A stretch of DNA of 64,000 nt from Scilla litardierei (Eukaryota; Streptophyta; Magnoliopsida; Asparagales; Asparagaceae): NCBI GenBank assembly GCA_030789695.1, contig CM061141.1:196303689-196367688 (forward strand), in the 5' to 3' direction. Both the position numbers and the translations under genes were made by a program. Each line of letters begins with the position of its first letter. Position 1 is the first letter of the stretch. Below the pieces are notes generated by a model. That model was not told the origin of the DNA. It was given only the letters and a program-made list of their open reading frames with translations, and did no database searches. Positions 12,301 through 21,488 of this stretch are shown piece after piece.

Positions 12301-13545
12301 TTCCTCTTATGAATTTATGTGGCACTTTCGAAAAGTCCATTAAAATGATCAAGTTAATTTTTGTCCGGTAATAGTTGAACTGTGTTCAAAGTGTGAAGGA
12401 TTACATCTTCACTTTGACTATTGTGCGGATCATTTTGGGACAAAGCTTCAGGCTTCATTTATTTCTTGAGTCATTAGGGATTTCGTTTTGACGAATATCC
12501 TTTTTTGAAACTGTATAAGTTTCAGAGAGTATATGGCATCCTCATTTTATTTTTAGGGGTATTCAAGATAGCAAAACATACGCAGTAAAATAAAATGTAT
12601 TAAAACTACAAGAGAATAATACCGATGATAAGTCAATAAGTGACATAGTGTGATGTGTGCTCTTGAAAACATACAACAATAATTATGCTCATTAAGACTT
12701 ATGTTATGACAACAGATTATTTTTGATTTCAAAGTTTATTTGTCCTCGGGAGTAGCTAAATATACATAAGGTCAATTAGACTTTCGTCGTTTTGACTAGA
12801 TATGTATGTATTTTTATATGGCATAAGTTAATGCACATTCATGTTTGCAAAAGCATTATGGCTCTTATCAGAACTTCCGGTCTGATTTTGGCTTGCCATT
12901 GCTTACTCCATGTCGAGGTATATCGTATCTTCACTTTCCCATTTAATCCAAGACTTCCCCTGTTTTGAGTTTTCCTTATTTTTATTTCAGGTCATGTTTG
13001 ATCCTGAACTTCCCCTGATTTCAATATTCCTTATTTATAAAGGACAATGAAAATTAGTCTTGCTAAGGAGACATAAGCAGGGGTTTGAGCAAATTATTTA
13101 TACTTCCACTTTTCTAATTAATAAGGGACTTTTAAAAAGTCTATTTGAATGCTCGAGTATAGCTTCAGCCTTTTACTTGAGTCATTCAAATTTTTATGTG
13201 GATAGTTTACCATGCTCAGAGGGGAACAAATACGTGGGTGCATAATATATTTCTCACTTACTCATTAAGCCACGACTTCAGGCGTATGCTTATATTCAAG
13301 GCTAGAAAAAATCTTTCCTTGTAAGAATAAAGGAGAGAACTCTTTTAAAGAGTTTAGCGGTATTATGGAAAACTTCTTGTGTCCATATTGGATTATATAA
13401 ATCATAGATCTTATATATCTGTTTACCGCAAAGTGTGCATCTTTTATAAAGATAGCAATTATAATTTTCGCATAAACCATCGTATTTATTTTATTAGGGA
13501 GAGAGAGTGTTGACTTTTGATTTGATTTTGAACTTCAGGTTCATT
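9306..13545 (-). other. CCTGAAG-rich non-coding interior of the short-LTR element
   Basis: No long open frame. The heptamer CTTCAGG (CCTGAAG in element orientation) occurs about 13 times, near 9310, 9524, 9614, 10032, 10197, 10696, 10795, 11293, 11432, 11843, 12445, 13272 and 13532, with further one-base variants such as CTTCGGG. I noticed none in the opposite orientation. At 10005-10105, CATCTTC(A/G)GGATGAT-like half-palindromes recur several times. Confidence 0.7.
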
Positions 13546-14504
13546 TTGTCAAAGTGGATATTAAACTTTTTGAAATCATTATTGTCTTATTGTCATAAAT
13601 ATCGTCATATCATGAGCCCATCATATAAATAATGTAAAGCTTGTAAACTGAAGATTATGTTCAATTAAACTGAATTGAAACAAGTATGATGTACACATGC
13701 TATTTATATGCTGCAGGCATTTTAAAAAATCTTATAGCAGGTATATAGTCTAGCAATAGGCGTTGAACTATATTAAAGTGATTTTAGCATGCTTTTTAAC
13801 AGTTTCATTGTAACATTAACATGGTATTAAAATAATTAACATCCACGCAATTAATGCATAAGCAATGAAAACTAAAATGACTTAGGACTATGGGGATCAG
13901 CCAGCCGACACCAAAATAAAAAGAAGTACAGTCCGAAGTTACATCAAAAATAGCATGAAAGAATAAAATACAACTCGGGAACTTCAGAGAGAAGCCCCTA
14001 TCTTCATTGTGCGTACACCTTCAGCTCCTTTTTGGTGTCCTTCGGTCTTCTTTTTACATTTATATCCTCACTTACAAATTTCTCTCAAAAAAGAAAAATT
14101 GCAGGAAATTAAAAAGGTGTCGGAAACCTGGCTGATCCCTAAAAGCATAGCCTAATTTGCACATCCACGCAGATAATATATTGGAAACATACAACCATGC
14201 AGATAATCAATCACAGGCATGTACAGATTAATTTAAATAATCGAACGTGTGTGACGTGCAAAAAATTTTTTTGTTGAAAACTTTTACCTTTTGATCCATA
14301 TTTTAATGTTTTGTTTGCCGCTTAAAACCCCTTTAAATTTTCTTTTAATTATTTTGGGCTTTTAGGGCCAAAAATAAAAGAAGAAAAATTATTTTTGTAA
14401 ATGGGCTAATTTTTCTGGCCTTTTGGGCCATGAAAACAACCCATTAGGGTTAATTTGGGCATCCCCCGAAAAATTGGCCCGTTTAGGGTTAGGGTTTCGG
14501 AAAC

Positions 14505-14815
14505 CTAGGGGGGCCGCGGCGTGTCGCCGCGACGGCTAGCCGCGCAGGACGCGGCCGCCGTGGCGGCGACGGGCCGCGGCTGCGGGCCGCGGCGCGGCCG
14601 CCGCAGCGGCGGGCCGCGGCCTGCAGGCCGCGACACGGGGGCCGCGGCCTGCAGGCCGCGACACGGGGGCCGCGGCTTCGGGCCGCGGCACAGGGCCGCG
14701 GCCTGCAGGCCGCGGCAACTGGCCCCGGCCTGCAGGCCGTGGCACAGGGCCGCGGCCTGAGGCCGCGGCTGCTGGCCGCGGCCTATGGCCGCGGCGTGAA
14801 AATCGCGCCGGCTGC
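14505..14815. repeat. GC-rich minisatellite in the leader of the short-LTR element
   Basis: Dense GGCCGCGG and CCTGCAGG palindromic modules with a loose period near 26-30 bp, in otherwise AT-rich DNA. It lies about 390-700 bases downstream of the presumed primer site in element orientation. The frames here (Arg, Pro, Ala and Gly rich) follow from composition and are not supported as genes. Confidence 0.85.
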
Positions 14816-15205
14816 GCTTGTGAAGCGCCGCCGTTTAGCCCTATGGGCGTGCGGATTTTTGGATCAAAGGTTGGGGGTAAAAAACGGATTTTTCGAGTAT
14901 TCAGATCGCTAAAAAAAGATTTTTATTGTTTTTAGGCATGCGGATCTAAAAAAATTGATTTTTACCGTGTTTTTAAACTTTTTGATCCTAAAACATGCAG
15001 ATCTAACGTGAAAAGCAAGTTTAGATCTAAAAAGTTTTGATTTTTACCTCTAGATTCGACAAAGGAATCTAGTCGATGGTTGGTGAAGGATGCCCTTTTC
15101 GCTCCCCGTTGAGAAGATTACGATCTTCTTGAATCTGAGCGATTGATGGATCTCCTTCCCCGCGAGCCGCCGTCTCCTCCTACGAGCGTGATCGTGCTGA
15201 TAACG

Positions 15206-15335
15206 TGTTATGAACGAGAAACAGATTTGGAGAAGGGTTGAGGCTAGGAAAACCCTAGCCTCCTTTATAAAGTATTCATAATGGGTACTCATGTGGGTGG
15301 ATACCCAATAGGCCTAATGGGTCCTATTCATAACA
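15206..15335 (-). repeat. LTR (5' LTR in element orientation)
   Basis: 130 bp, pairs with 8825-8954. Followed by the target duplication GAAAA at 15336-15340. Confidence 0.9.
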
Positions 15336-15608
15336 GAAAACATAATATCTAGCTGAGAATTAAACTAGAAACAATGGACATTTGTAACTGGAGTGGATAG
15401 ACATTATGGTTGTTTTTTTGTGAATTTTGATAAAATTACTAAATTTTTCATTACATTTAGAATGGCAAACCGCGAGTAGTTGATTATTACATGAATGTCT
15501 ATTTTCATTAACAGCATGTTACTTAATCGGGAGCAATTAACCATGTTTGACATTCATGTTAGTTAACCATGAGAAGATGTCAATATCATGAATGTCTATT
15601 TTCTTCAG

Positions 15609-16068
15609 GTAATCAATGGAGTTCACAAGATCAAAGATGGTTGTAATCCTGCAACATGCATGTTGGAGGTCACCACCTTGGCACAAGAAGAAATTTTAGG
15701 GGTCAACTTTACTGAAATATACATGAACTTGAACCTAGACATGTATCAAGAATTCAAAAGTGACCAGTTAGTACATTTGTTCTAAAGTTGGCAGAAAATT
15801 GGGTAAACTAAAACTGGGGCCTAATCTTGTAGGAGAAATAAGGCTTTGCTTAGGGAATAGAACATACCATCTCCAGGATCAAAAGACCTGTACTTCCCCA
15901 CTAAATTTTTTCAGCCCCTCCTCATGCAATGCATTACATGCTTTTGGAAATAGTAAAAATCTTATTGGTGCAACCAGTCATACAATGCCATTTGGATGTT
16001 CTTTACAACAGTTACTGGCGTTATATTCGGAACAATCTTTTGGAAACTTGGATCCAAAACATATGTAA
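15609..16068 (+). pseudogene. PDR-type ABCG transporter exons
   Basis: Two exon pieces of a full-size plant pleiotropic-drug-resistance ABC transporter (ABCG family), which exports compounds across the plasma membrane. The first follows a TTCTTCAG acceptor at 15601-15608 and reads KIKDGCNPATCMLEVTT and QEEILGVNFTEIY, the conserved stretch after the second nucleotide-binding domain. The invariant W of NPATWMLEV is C here. The second (about 15877-16068) reads PGSKDLYFPTKF, LLMQCITCFWK, two in-frame stops, then a transmembrane-like VIFGTIFWKLGSK, the start of the second membrane domain. Walker motifs and most membrane helices are missing. It shares the plus strand with the FtsH exons and lies in the inferred Helitron. 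Confidence 0.88.
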
Positions 16069-17590
16069 AATATTTGATCTTAGTTTCCCGATTTAATCTT
16101 AAACTTCTTAAACTTTATCTCCATATCAGAAATTCTATATGCTGATACTAACATATATATGAACATTGGAAATATTTATCAGGAGAATGAAACATGATCT
16201 ATTCAATGCCTTTGGTTCAATGTATATTGCAGTTATCAGGATAACACAACATGTGTTACTTTTTAATATTTGCAATCATTTATCAGGTGTTTGATGAAAT
16301 ATCTCAAAGAATAATATTTCCATTGTTTGTTTGATAAGTTGTCTTAAAGAGACGATTTTTTATTTACTCTTTTGTCATGCATATATCATCTTTTTCATAA
16401 TGGGTACCTTATTTTGATAATATCTGCCTCTTTTATGTCTTGATATCAAATTGGATTAATCATATTAAAGACCAGTTAAATTTCTTTTACCACACATGTA
16501 TCTCATCAAACATTTGATAGTAGTTGGCGTTAAAGTTTGGCACTTTATATATATCCATGATTGTTTTTGCAATCACCTTTTCTTTTTTCTTTTTTCCCGT
16601 TTTTCTATACGGTGACATATTGAAACGTTCTAGAATTTAGCTACTTGAATGAAAAATTTAGTGCTCAGGCATAATTTGACACCAAAATTGCCTGTTTTGA
16701 TGAAAACCACTGTGAAAACATTCTTATAATTGTCACCACATTATTTTAATCAGTTTGTCATTTACAAAAAGAGAGCATTAAATACTATGCAATTTGTAAC
16801 AAATTGAGCAGGTTTTAGACAGCAATATACATATACACACATTTCATTTAGAAAAAGGAAGCTTATATTGTTTCCATTTGAGATTACAATGGAGGATATC
16901 AGTATACCCTGTTGTAATGTTGACATCCCTTAGTTTGTTTCCTTTTATTTAGATAACAAAGTTTCAAACTTCATAAACATTTTATACCGTGCTCCTAATT
17001 TAGACATCGTCAGTTAACTTTTGAGCACTTCTACTATCATTATATGAAAGAGAGCTTTTGATGTTTCATTCTCAGTTTGTAATGTGATGATATTTCTATT
17101 ATAATGATGTTATCTCTTTATTTCATTTTATTTCGAGAACAAATTCTCCTGACTTGAGAAACATTTACCAATGGCTTACAGAATTGGTATAATGAACACT
17201 TGCTGTGAGAGTTGGTATTTTGCTATGTAAGATGGGATGTCGGTTGTTGGTTGGTAGAACATGGCGATGTAAACAAATCAGATATAGAGCATATATTGCT
17301 TTTGTTACATTTAGATGTGTTTATTTTCGTTTAGATGCAGATGCAAATACAGATATTATTGGGATAGTTCAATCATTATCTGCATCAAAGAATATGAGTT
17401 TAGATTTGGATCAGATCTAGATTTTTAATTTGATCACTATGACTAAGATGGTCTTTTGGCCAAAAAAAATGATAAAACATTTAGCTTTAACTGATATGTG
17501 AGTATAAACATTCTTTAATTTACATTATGTAATAGTAGATACGCTTTTATTCTCTAAATAAATGTCTGCATTGTTGTAACTGAATATTGA
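16069..17590. other. No recognisable gene
   Basis: AT-rich, only short frames. It may be intron or flank captured with ABCG, or Helitron filler. Confidence 0.5.
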
Positions 17591-17824
17591 GGATACCTGA
17601 ATTCTAAAATTTTAAACTGGGCTCCCCACATTGGGACTAAATAAATGTTTGCATGTCTACCCACATTGGGACTAAAATTTTAAATTTGAACTACGTTCTA
17701 TGGGGAAACTAAATATTGGGGGTAAATGAATCAAGATGGAATTAAATTTTTGGGGAACTAAAATTTTTGGGATGAATTAAATAATACTTATTGCCCTTTT
17801 ATTATTTCTGTTTGTATAAAATCA

Positions 17825-18208
17825 GGGGATCCAAGATTTTGTGAAGGGAAATTTTAAATGAAGATTGGAACAAAATTTTGGAAGGACTTAAATTTTTAGG
17901 AGAACTAAATAACAAATATCACGCTTTAATTATTGTTGTTTGTTTACAACTAGGTGATCCATGATTGGAGGGCAATATTTTAAATGAAGTGCCCTCAAGG
18001 CACATGTTAGATCTTAAGAGAACCAAATTAGGGGGCGACTACATTCTCTGCTGTGAACTAAATTTTGAATTGATCTAAAAATTTTGTGGGAATTAAATGA
18101 CAATTATGGCAACTTTACTTATTATTGTTCGTTTAAAATTAGGATATATAATATTTTAAGGGTAATATTTTAAACGAACCGTGCCATTAGCGCACGGGTT
18201 ATGACTAT
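17825..18208 (+). repeat. Series of decayed Helitron 3'-end-like units
   Basis: Three related stretches start near 17825, 17952 and 18140 (GGGATCC or AGGATAT, then a TTTTAAATGAA-like block). The second ends in a GTGCC-loop-GGCAC hairpin at 17989-18003. The third ends in CCGTGCC-loop-GGCACGG-like pairing at 18179-18197, then GGGTTATGACTAT, one base from the CTAG end seen at 18775. They look like older Helitron termini stacked upstream of the current one. Confidence 0.6.
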
Positions 18209-18744
18209 ATATGACATTTGATGACTCTTTTTAAATTCTAGGGCTGACTATGACAAAAGGGTTGATAGAAGAACAGATGTAATTTAATCTTGAGGAATGA
18301 ATGTTTGAGATGAGATTTTGTGGAAAGTTTTTAAGGGAAAAACATTTCTAGGGAAATGAAAGTTTCTGGGGAAACAGAACTTTTTGGGGGAAATTGACCT
18401 TTTTGGGGAATAAAATATTTTAGGGAAGAGCTGAGTGCATGCAAGTAATGCATTTGGGAAAAAACTTTAACTTGCACTTAATGTTGCAGATCGCATGATC
18501 TCTCCCTCAACGCGGGGCCCACCGTCTCATCGACGCATAGGGCAACAAAATGAGAATAATTTCCCACGCCGAAGGGGCCCGCTAAATTTTTTTACACTAA
18601 TGTGTTGTTCCATGTCGAATTTGTTGTTCCGTATCGAAGGCGCGCATGCTGCTTAATATTTTTACGCTAATTTGTTGTTCCGCGTAAGTTTGGCTGTGTA
18701 AATATTTTTTTGGAGAACAAAGGTTTCGCAGGGGCAAATCTTAA

Positions 18745-18773
18745 ATGAACCGTGCCCGCGGGCACGGGTTATG

Positions 18774-18779
<6 letters not shown>
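18745..18779 (+). mobile_element. Helitron 3' terminus
   Basis: An 18-bp perfect palindrome at 18750-18767, an eight-base spacer-like GGTTATGA overlap, then CTAG at 18775-18778 and host T. This is the canonical Helitron end: hairpin shortly before CTRR, inserted before T. Confidence 0.75.
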
Positions 18780-18805
<26 letters not shown>

Positions 18806-18816
18806 ACACACACACA
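18779..18816. repeat. (TG)n-(CA)n spacer between two Helitron ends
   Basis: A TG run followed by a short ACACAC run, itself able to fold back. It forms the centre of a longer inverted repeat spanning about 18730-18865. Confidence 0.85.
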
Positions 18817-19572
18817 CTTGTCATAACCCGTGCCCGCGGGCACGGTTCATTTAAGATTTTCCCATGCGAAATCTTTGTTCCCCGACATTTTTTTTTCAAA
18901 GCCAAAATTTAAAAGAAAAACAAATTAGTTTACAATATTTAGCGGTACAGGCGCCTTCGACGTGGAACAACAAATTCAAAGCATGCGCTTTCGACACAGA
19001 ACACCAAATTCGATGTGGGTGCTATTGGCGCAGAGCAACAAATTCGACGTAAAACAATAATTTCGACGCGGGTGCCTTAGGCGCGGAACAACAAATCAGC
19101 GTTAAAAATGGCGCGGGCGCCTTTAGCGCGGAACAACAAATTAGCGTTAAAAAATTTAGCTGGCGCCTTCGACGATGCCTTCATATACATATAACCAGTG
19201 CCCTTGGGATACTGTTCATTTAAAAATATTGGGCCCACTAATTTTAAACAAACATCAAATATTATTAGTTTCCCCTGAAATATCAGCAGATGATATCAAA
19301 ATTTTACAGGGTTTTGCAACGCTGATCAATGAGTTGGCATCATCTCCCGCGTTCATTCTTTCACAGCTCGCGTTCATTCCCAAGATGAGATTGTGTGTAT
19401 GCACAACATTTTTTTCATAACTAATATTAAAAGGCTATTCCTAATTTCAATGCTTTTGTGTATTCCCAACAAATATTTCTTTAACCCAAAAATTTCCCTC
19501 CAAAACTTGATGTGACATTGCCACATAGGACAAATTCAAAATCTGCCCTCAATTGTAATATAGATATATAGA
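18817..19572 (-). mobile_element. Small non-autonomous Helitron, leftward
   Basis: On the minus strand it starts TCTATATATCTATATT near 19572 and has GTCCTATGTGGC shortly inside. It ends with the same 18-bp palindrome (18828-18845), GGTTATGA and CAAG, where CTAG is expected. Length is about 756 bp. The interior repeats modules such as GCGGAACAACAAATTAGCGT, also present in diverged form at 18600-18700 in the opposing element, so the two are one family. No coding capacity. Confidence 0.65.
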
Positions 19573-20400
19573 GTAATGCTAGTATGAGATGGTGAGCTCA
19601 CTTTCTTATTGTGAGCTGGGCCATCCTGGCCGTCCATTCTAAACTGATGGCTTGGATCTGTCCCCATCAGATATCTCCTCACGTGATCCCAGCAGAGCCC
19701 CACAGGTCACGGCCCCCTTCTCTTGCGATCCCTTCTCAGGTCAAGAGCTCTCCGACCTCCTCCTCTCGCGATCCCCTCTCTGTTCCAGGCCTCTTCCTCT
19801 CGCGATCCCCTCTCTCCCTACGCCCTCTTCTCCTCCCAGCCATCGCGATCAAATCGAGAAAAATGAAGGATGGTGATTGTTGTGATCTGTTCAACTAAAT
19901 AGATAAGATTTCCCTTTTAAATCCCAAATTCATTAAGGCCTATCATGAGGCCCCTTCTCAGTTCCCATCCGCAGCAAAATTGGAACTCACTCCTTCGACA
20001 TCATCTTCGCTCCAGCCATAGAGGACCTCCTTGCCATCTCGAAGCTCGGGATCTCAAAGCGTATCATGTCTGCTCTAGTTCGAACAAAGAAGATCATTCT
20101 GATCTCAAAGCAGCCATCGAAAACCTCTTTGCCATCTTGAGATTGGGGTTTTTATTTTATTTTCTTTATTTCTTTCTTTTTATATAGTTAAAGTTGGATC
20201 AGAGATTAAAATTTGTAAATTTTTTACAGTTAGAAATTGTACTTTTTCGTGCATTCTTTTCGAGTATGATGTTGAAGCAGAGATTGTGATGATCAATCCC
20301 AAGAGCAATTTCAATTGTATAGTTCTATATTATTGTATTAACAGGTTGGATTCAAGCTTAATTTGAATGATGGGAAATGATAATCCATTGGTTTATTTAG
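19573..20400. other. No recognisable gene
   Basis: Pyrimidine-rich stretch at 19670-19860 with repeats of CTCTCGCGATCCC, then AT-rich sequence. It could be captured 5' UTR-like DNA, but I see nothing assignable. Confidence 0.4.
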
Positions 20401-20419
20401 AGTCTGATGAGTAAAGAAT

Positions 20420-20565
20420 GCACATGAAGTGTTTGAGAAAATGCTTCACAATTTCTGGAAGCAAAAAAAGTGATGTGTTGAGTTGGTTACTTCACAATTT
20501 TTGCAAGCACATGAAGTGTTTGAGAAAATGCTTCACAATTCCTAGGAGCAAAAAAACTCTAAGCA
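20420..20565. repeat. Short tandem duplication, about 88 bp apart
   Basis: CACATGAAGTGTTTGAGAAA and the following ATGCTTCACAATT occur twice, near 20420 and 20508, each followed by a GGAGCAAAAAAA-like run. Confidence 0.8.
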
Positions 20566-20825
20566 CAATATGTATGTAGCGTTTTGGAGTAATGGCCGGT
20601 TGCATAACGTGAAGGACCGAGTGGGCTTGCGCTGACAATGAATCAATGGCTGAGCATCGCTTGACGAAGAAGAAGGAGAATAACCCGACGAAGATGAATG
20701 CACGGGTGATTGGGCATGCTTGGTTCGAGCTTAATAGGGTTTCTTTCTCTTGGCAATGAGTTTCTAAGGAGCCCTTGGTTGTTTAAAAGCAACGATCTTC
20801 TCTTTTCCCTTAGGTTTAGGAGCCA
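20560..20825 (-). pseudogene. Broken leftward frame of unknown family
   Basis: A minus-strand ATG at 20825 begins MAPKPKGKEKIVAFKQPRAP and hits a stop. Reading through, a second stop follows within about a dozen codons, then a serine-rich stretch (SSSSGYSPSSSSSSD). The basic, low-complexity N-terminus resembles transposon-encoded proteins in style only. I do not recognise it. It starts about 270 bases downstream of a TATA-like box, which suggests it was once transcribed from the palindrome-array promoter. It runs into an unrelated repeat and is truncated. Confidence 0.4.
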
Positions 20826-21088
20826 TGGAAACAAGAGAAGAAGAACTAAGGCAACAAAGTGAAACGACGAAGATCGAGAGAGAGAAAACCAACCAACCGA
20901 GGGAAGACAGACGATCGCGGAGTGGAAGATCAAAGACGACTGTAGAACACGATCGACAGCGACGATTAGGAGGAGATCGACGGTTGAAGAAACGAAATCG
21001 ATCGTTTTTGTAGAGAAACTCGAGCGGGAAGTTGAACGGTCGAAGCGGAGGAGAGAGAAAATCGACGTGGGGAGTGATCGCTTCGATT

Positions 21089-21101
21089 GAATATAAAATA
21101 G
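21089..21101 (-). promoter_or_regulatory. TATA-like box, leftward
   Basis: CTATTTTATATTC on the minus strand, about 75 bases downstream of the nearest CAGTCGACTG site and about 265 bases upstream of the ATG at 20825. The intervening leader is pyrimidine-rich, like a plant 5' UTR. Confidence 0.45.
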
Positions 21102-21176
21102 GGAAAATCAATCTGAGCCGTTGGAGCAAGGAATCGACGGCTCGGATCAAATCAAATGAACCGACACAGCAGGAGA

Positions 21177-21451
21177 CAGTCGACTGGAGAACAAAAGTCA
21201 GTCGACTGTATGAAGTGATAAAATTAAAGCTCAGAGAGATGGGCAGTCGACTGGCAAGTATAATGCAGTCGCCTGTCCGATGGACAGTCGACTGACATAT
21301 ACGCAATAGTCGGCTGGCTGAGAATTAATACAGATCACAAGAAAAACAGAGAACACTGTAAAAATTCGACAGAGAGTACAGTCGCATGATAACTAAATTG
21401 CAGTCGCCTGTTAAACTAACAGTCGACTGTAAAACAGTCATCAGTCGGCTG
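21177..21451. promoter_or_regulatory. CAGTCGACTG array (left)
   Basis: Ten copies or one- to two-base variants of the palindrome start at 21177, 21199, 21244, 21266, 21285, 21307, 21379, 21401, 21420 and 21442. Within groups the steps are 22, 19 and 22. Two more at 32247 and 32269 (step 22) are the continuation, separated by the gypsy insertion at 21489. Removing that insertion leaves 52 bases between 21442 and 32247, a gap also present in the right-hand array. Confidence 0.85.
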
Positions 21452-21488
21452 TGCGAAAGATATCAATTTTCATATGGAGGAAATAGAG

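Larger units (their letters stand above)
8825..15335 (-). mobile_element. Short-LTR retrotransposon, non-autonomous, leftward
   Basis: Complete insertion bounded by 130-bp LTRs (8825-8954 and 15206-15335) that start TGTTATGAA and end TTCATAACA and differ at about two positions. The 5-bp target duplication GAAAA occurs at 8820-8824 and 15336-15340. A purine tract (GGATAAGGGGAAG on the minus strand) abuts the left LTR, so transcription runs leftward. On the minus strand, CGTTATCAGCACG follows the right LTR and may be the primer site. The 6.25-kb interior shows no recognisable gag, protease, RT or integrase, so the element must rely on a partner. Copia-type ancestry is suggested by layout only. 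It sits inside the Helitron. Confidence 0.88.
2830..18778 (+). mobile_element. Putative large Helitron carrying host-gene fragments
   Basis: Inferred rolling-circle transposon. The left end is TCTATAAAACAC, followed by a GTCCTACGTGGC block. A like block (GTCCTATGTGGC) lies just inside the 5' end of the small opposing Helitron near 19530. The right end is the perfect palindrome CCGTGCCCGCGGGCACGG at 18750-18767, then GGTTATGA, CTAG and T, which is the known Helitron 3' pattern. Inside lie an S-domain kinase scrap (minus), FtsH exons (plus), a tandem array and ABCG exons (plus), as expected from Helitron gene capture. An LTR element at 8825-15335 inserted later. No Rep/helicase is seen, so it would be non-autonomous. 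The base before the left TC is T rather than A, and pairing these two ends is my inference; the right end could instead be near 18208. Confidence 0.5.

Noticed and set aside
14521..14760. Arg/Pro/Ala-rich frames on both strands
   Set aside because: They lie wholly inside the GC-rich minisatellite and exist on both strands at once, which composition alone explains.
18779..18816. TG/CA tract as a telomere-like or Z-DNA regulatory site
   Set aside because: A plain dinucleotide repeat between two Helitron ends explains it.
20764..21306. A 180-codon minus-strand frame
   Set aside because: Most of it covers the TATA-like box and the pyrimidine-rich leader; only the last 20 codons after the ATG at 20825 look like a protein start.
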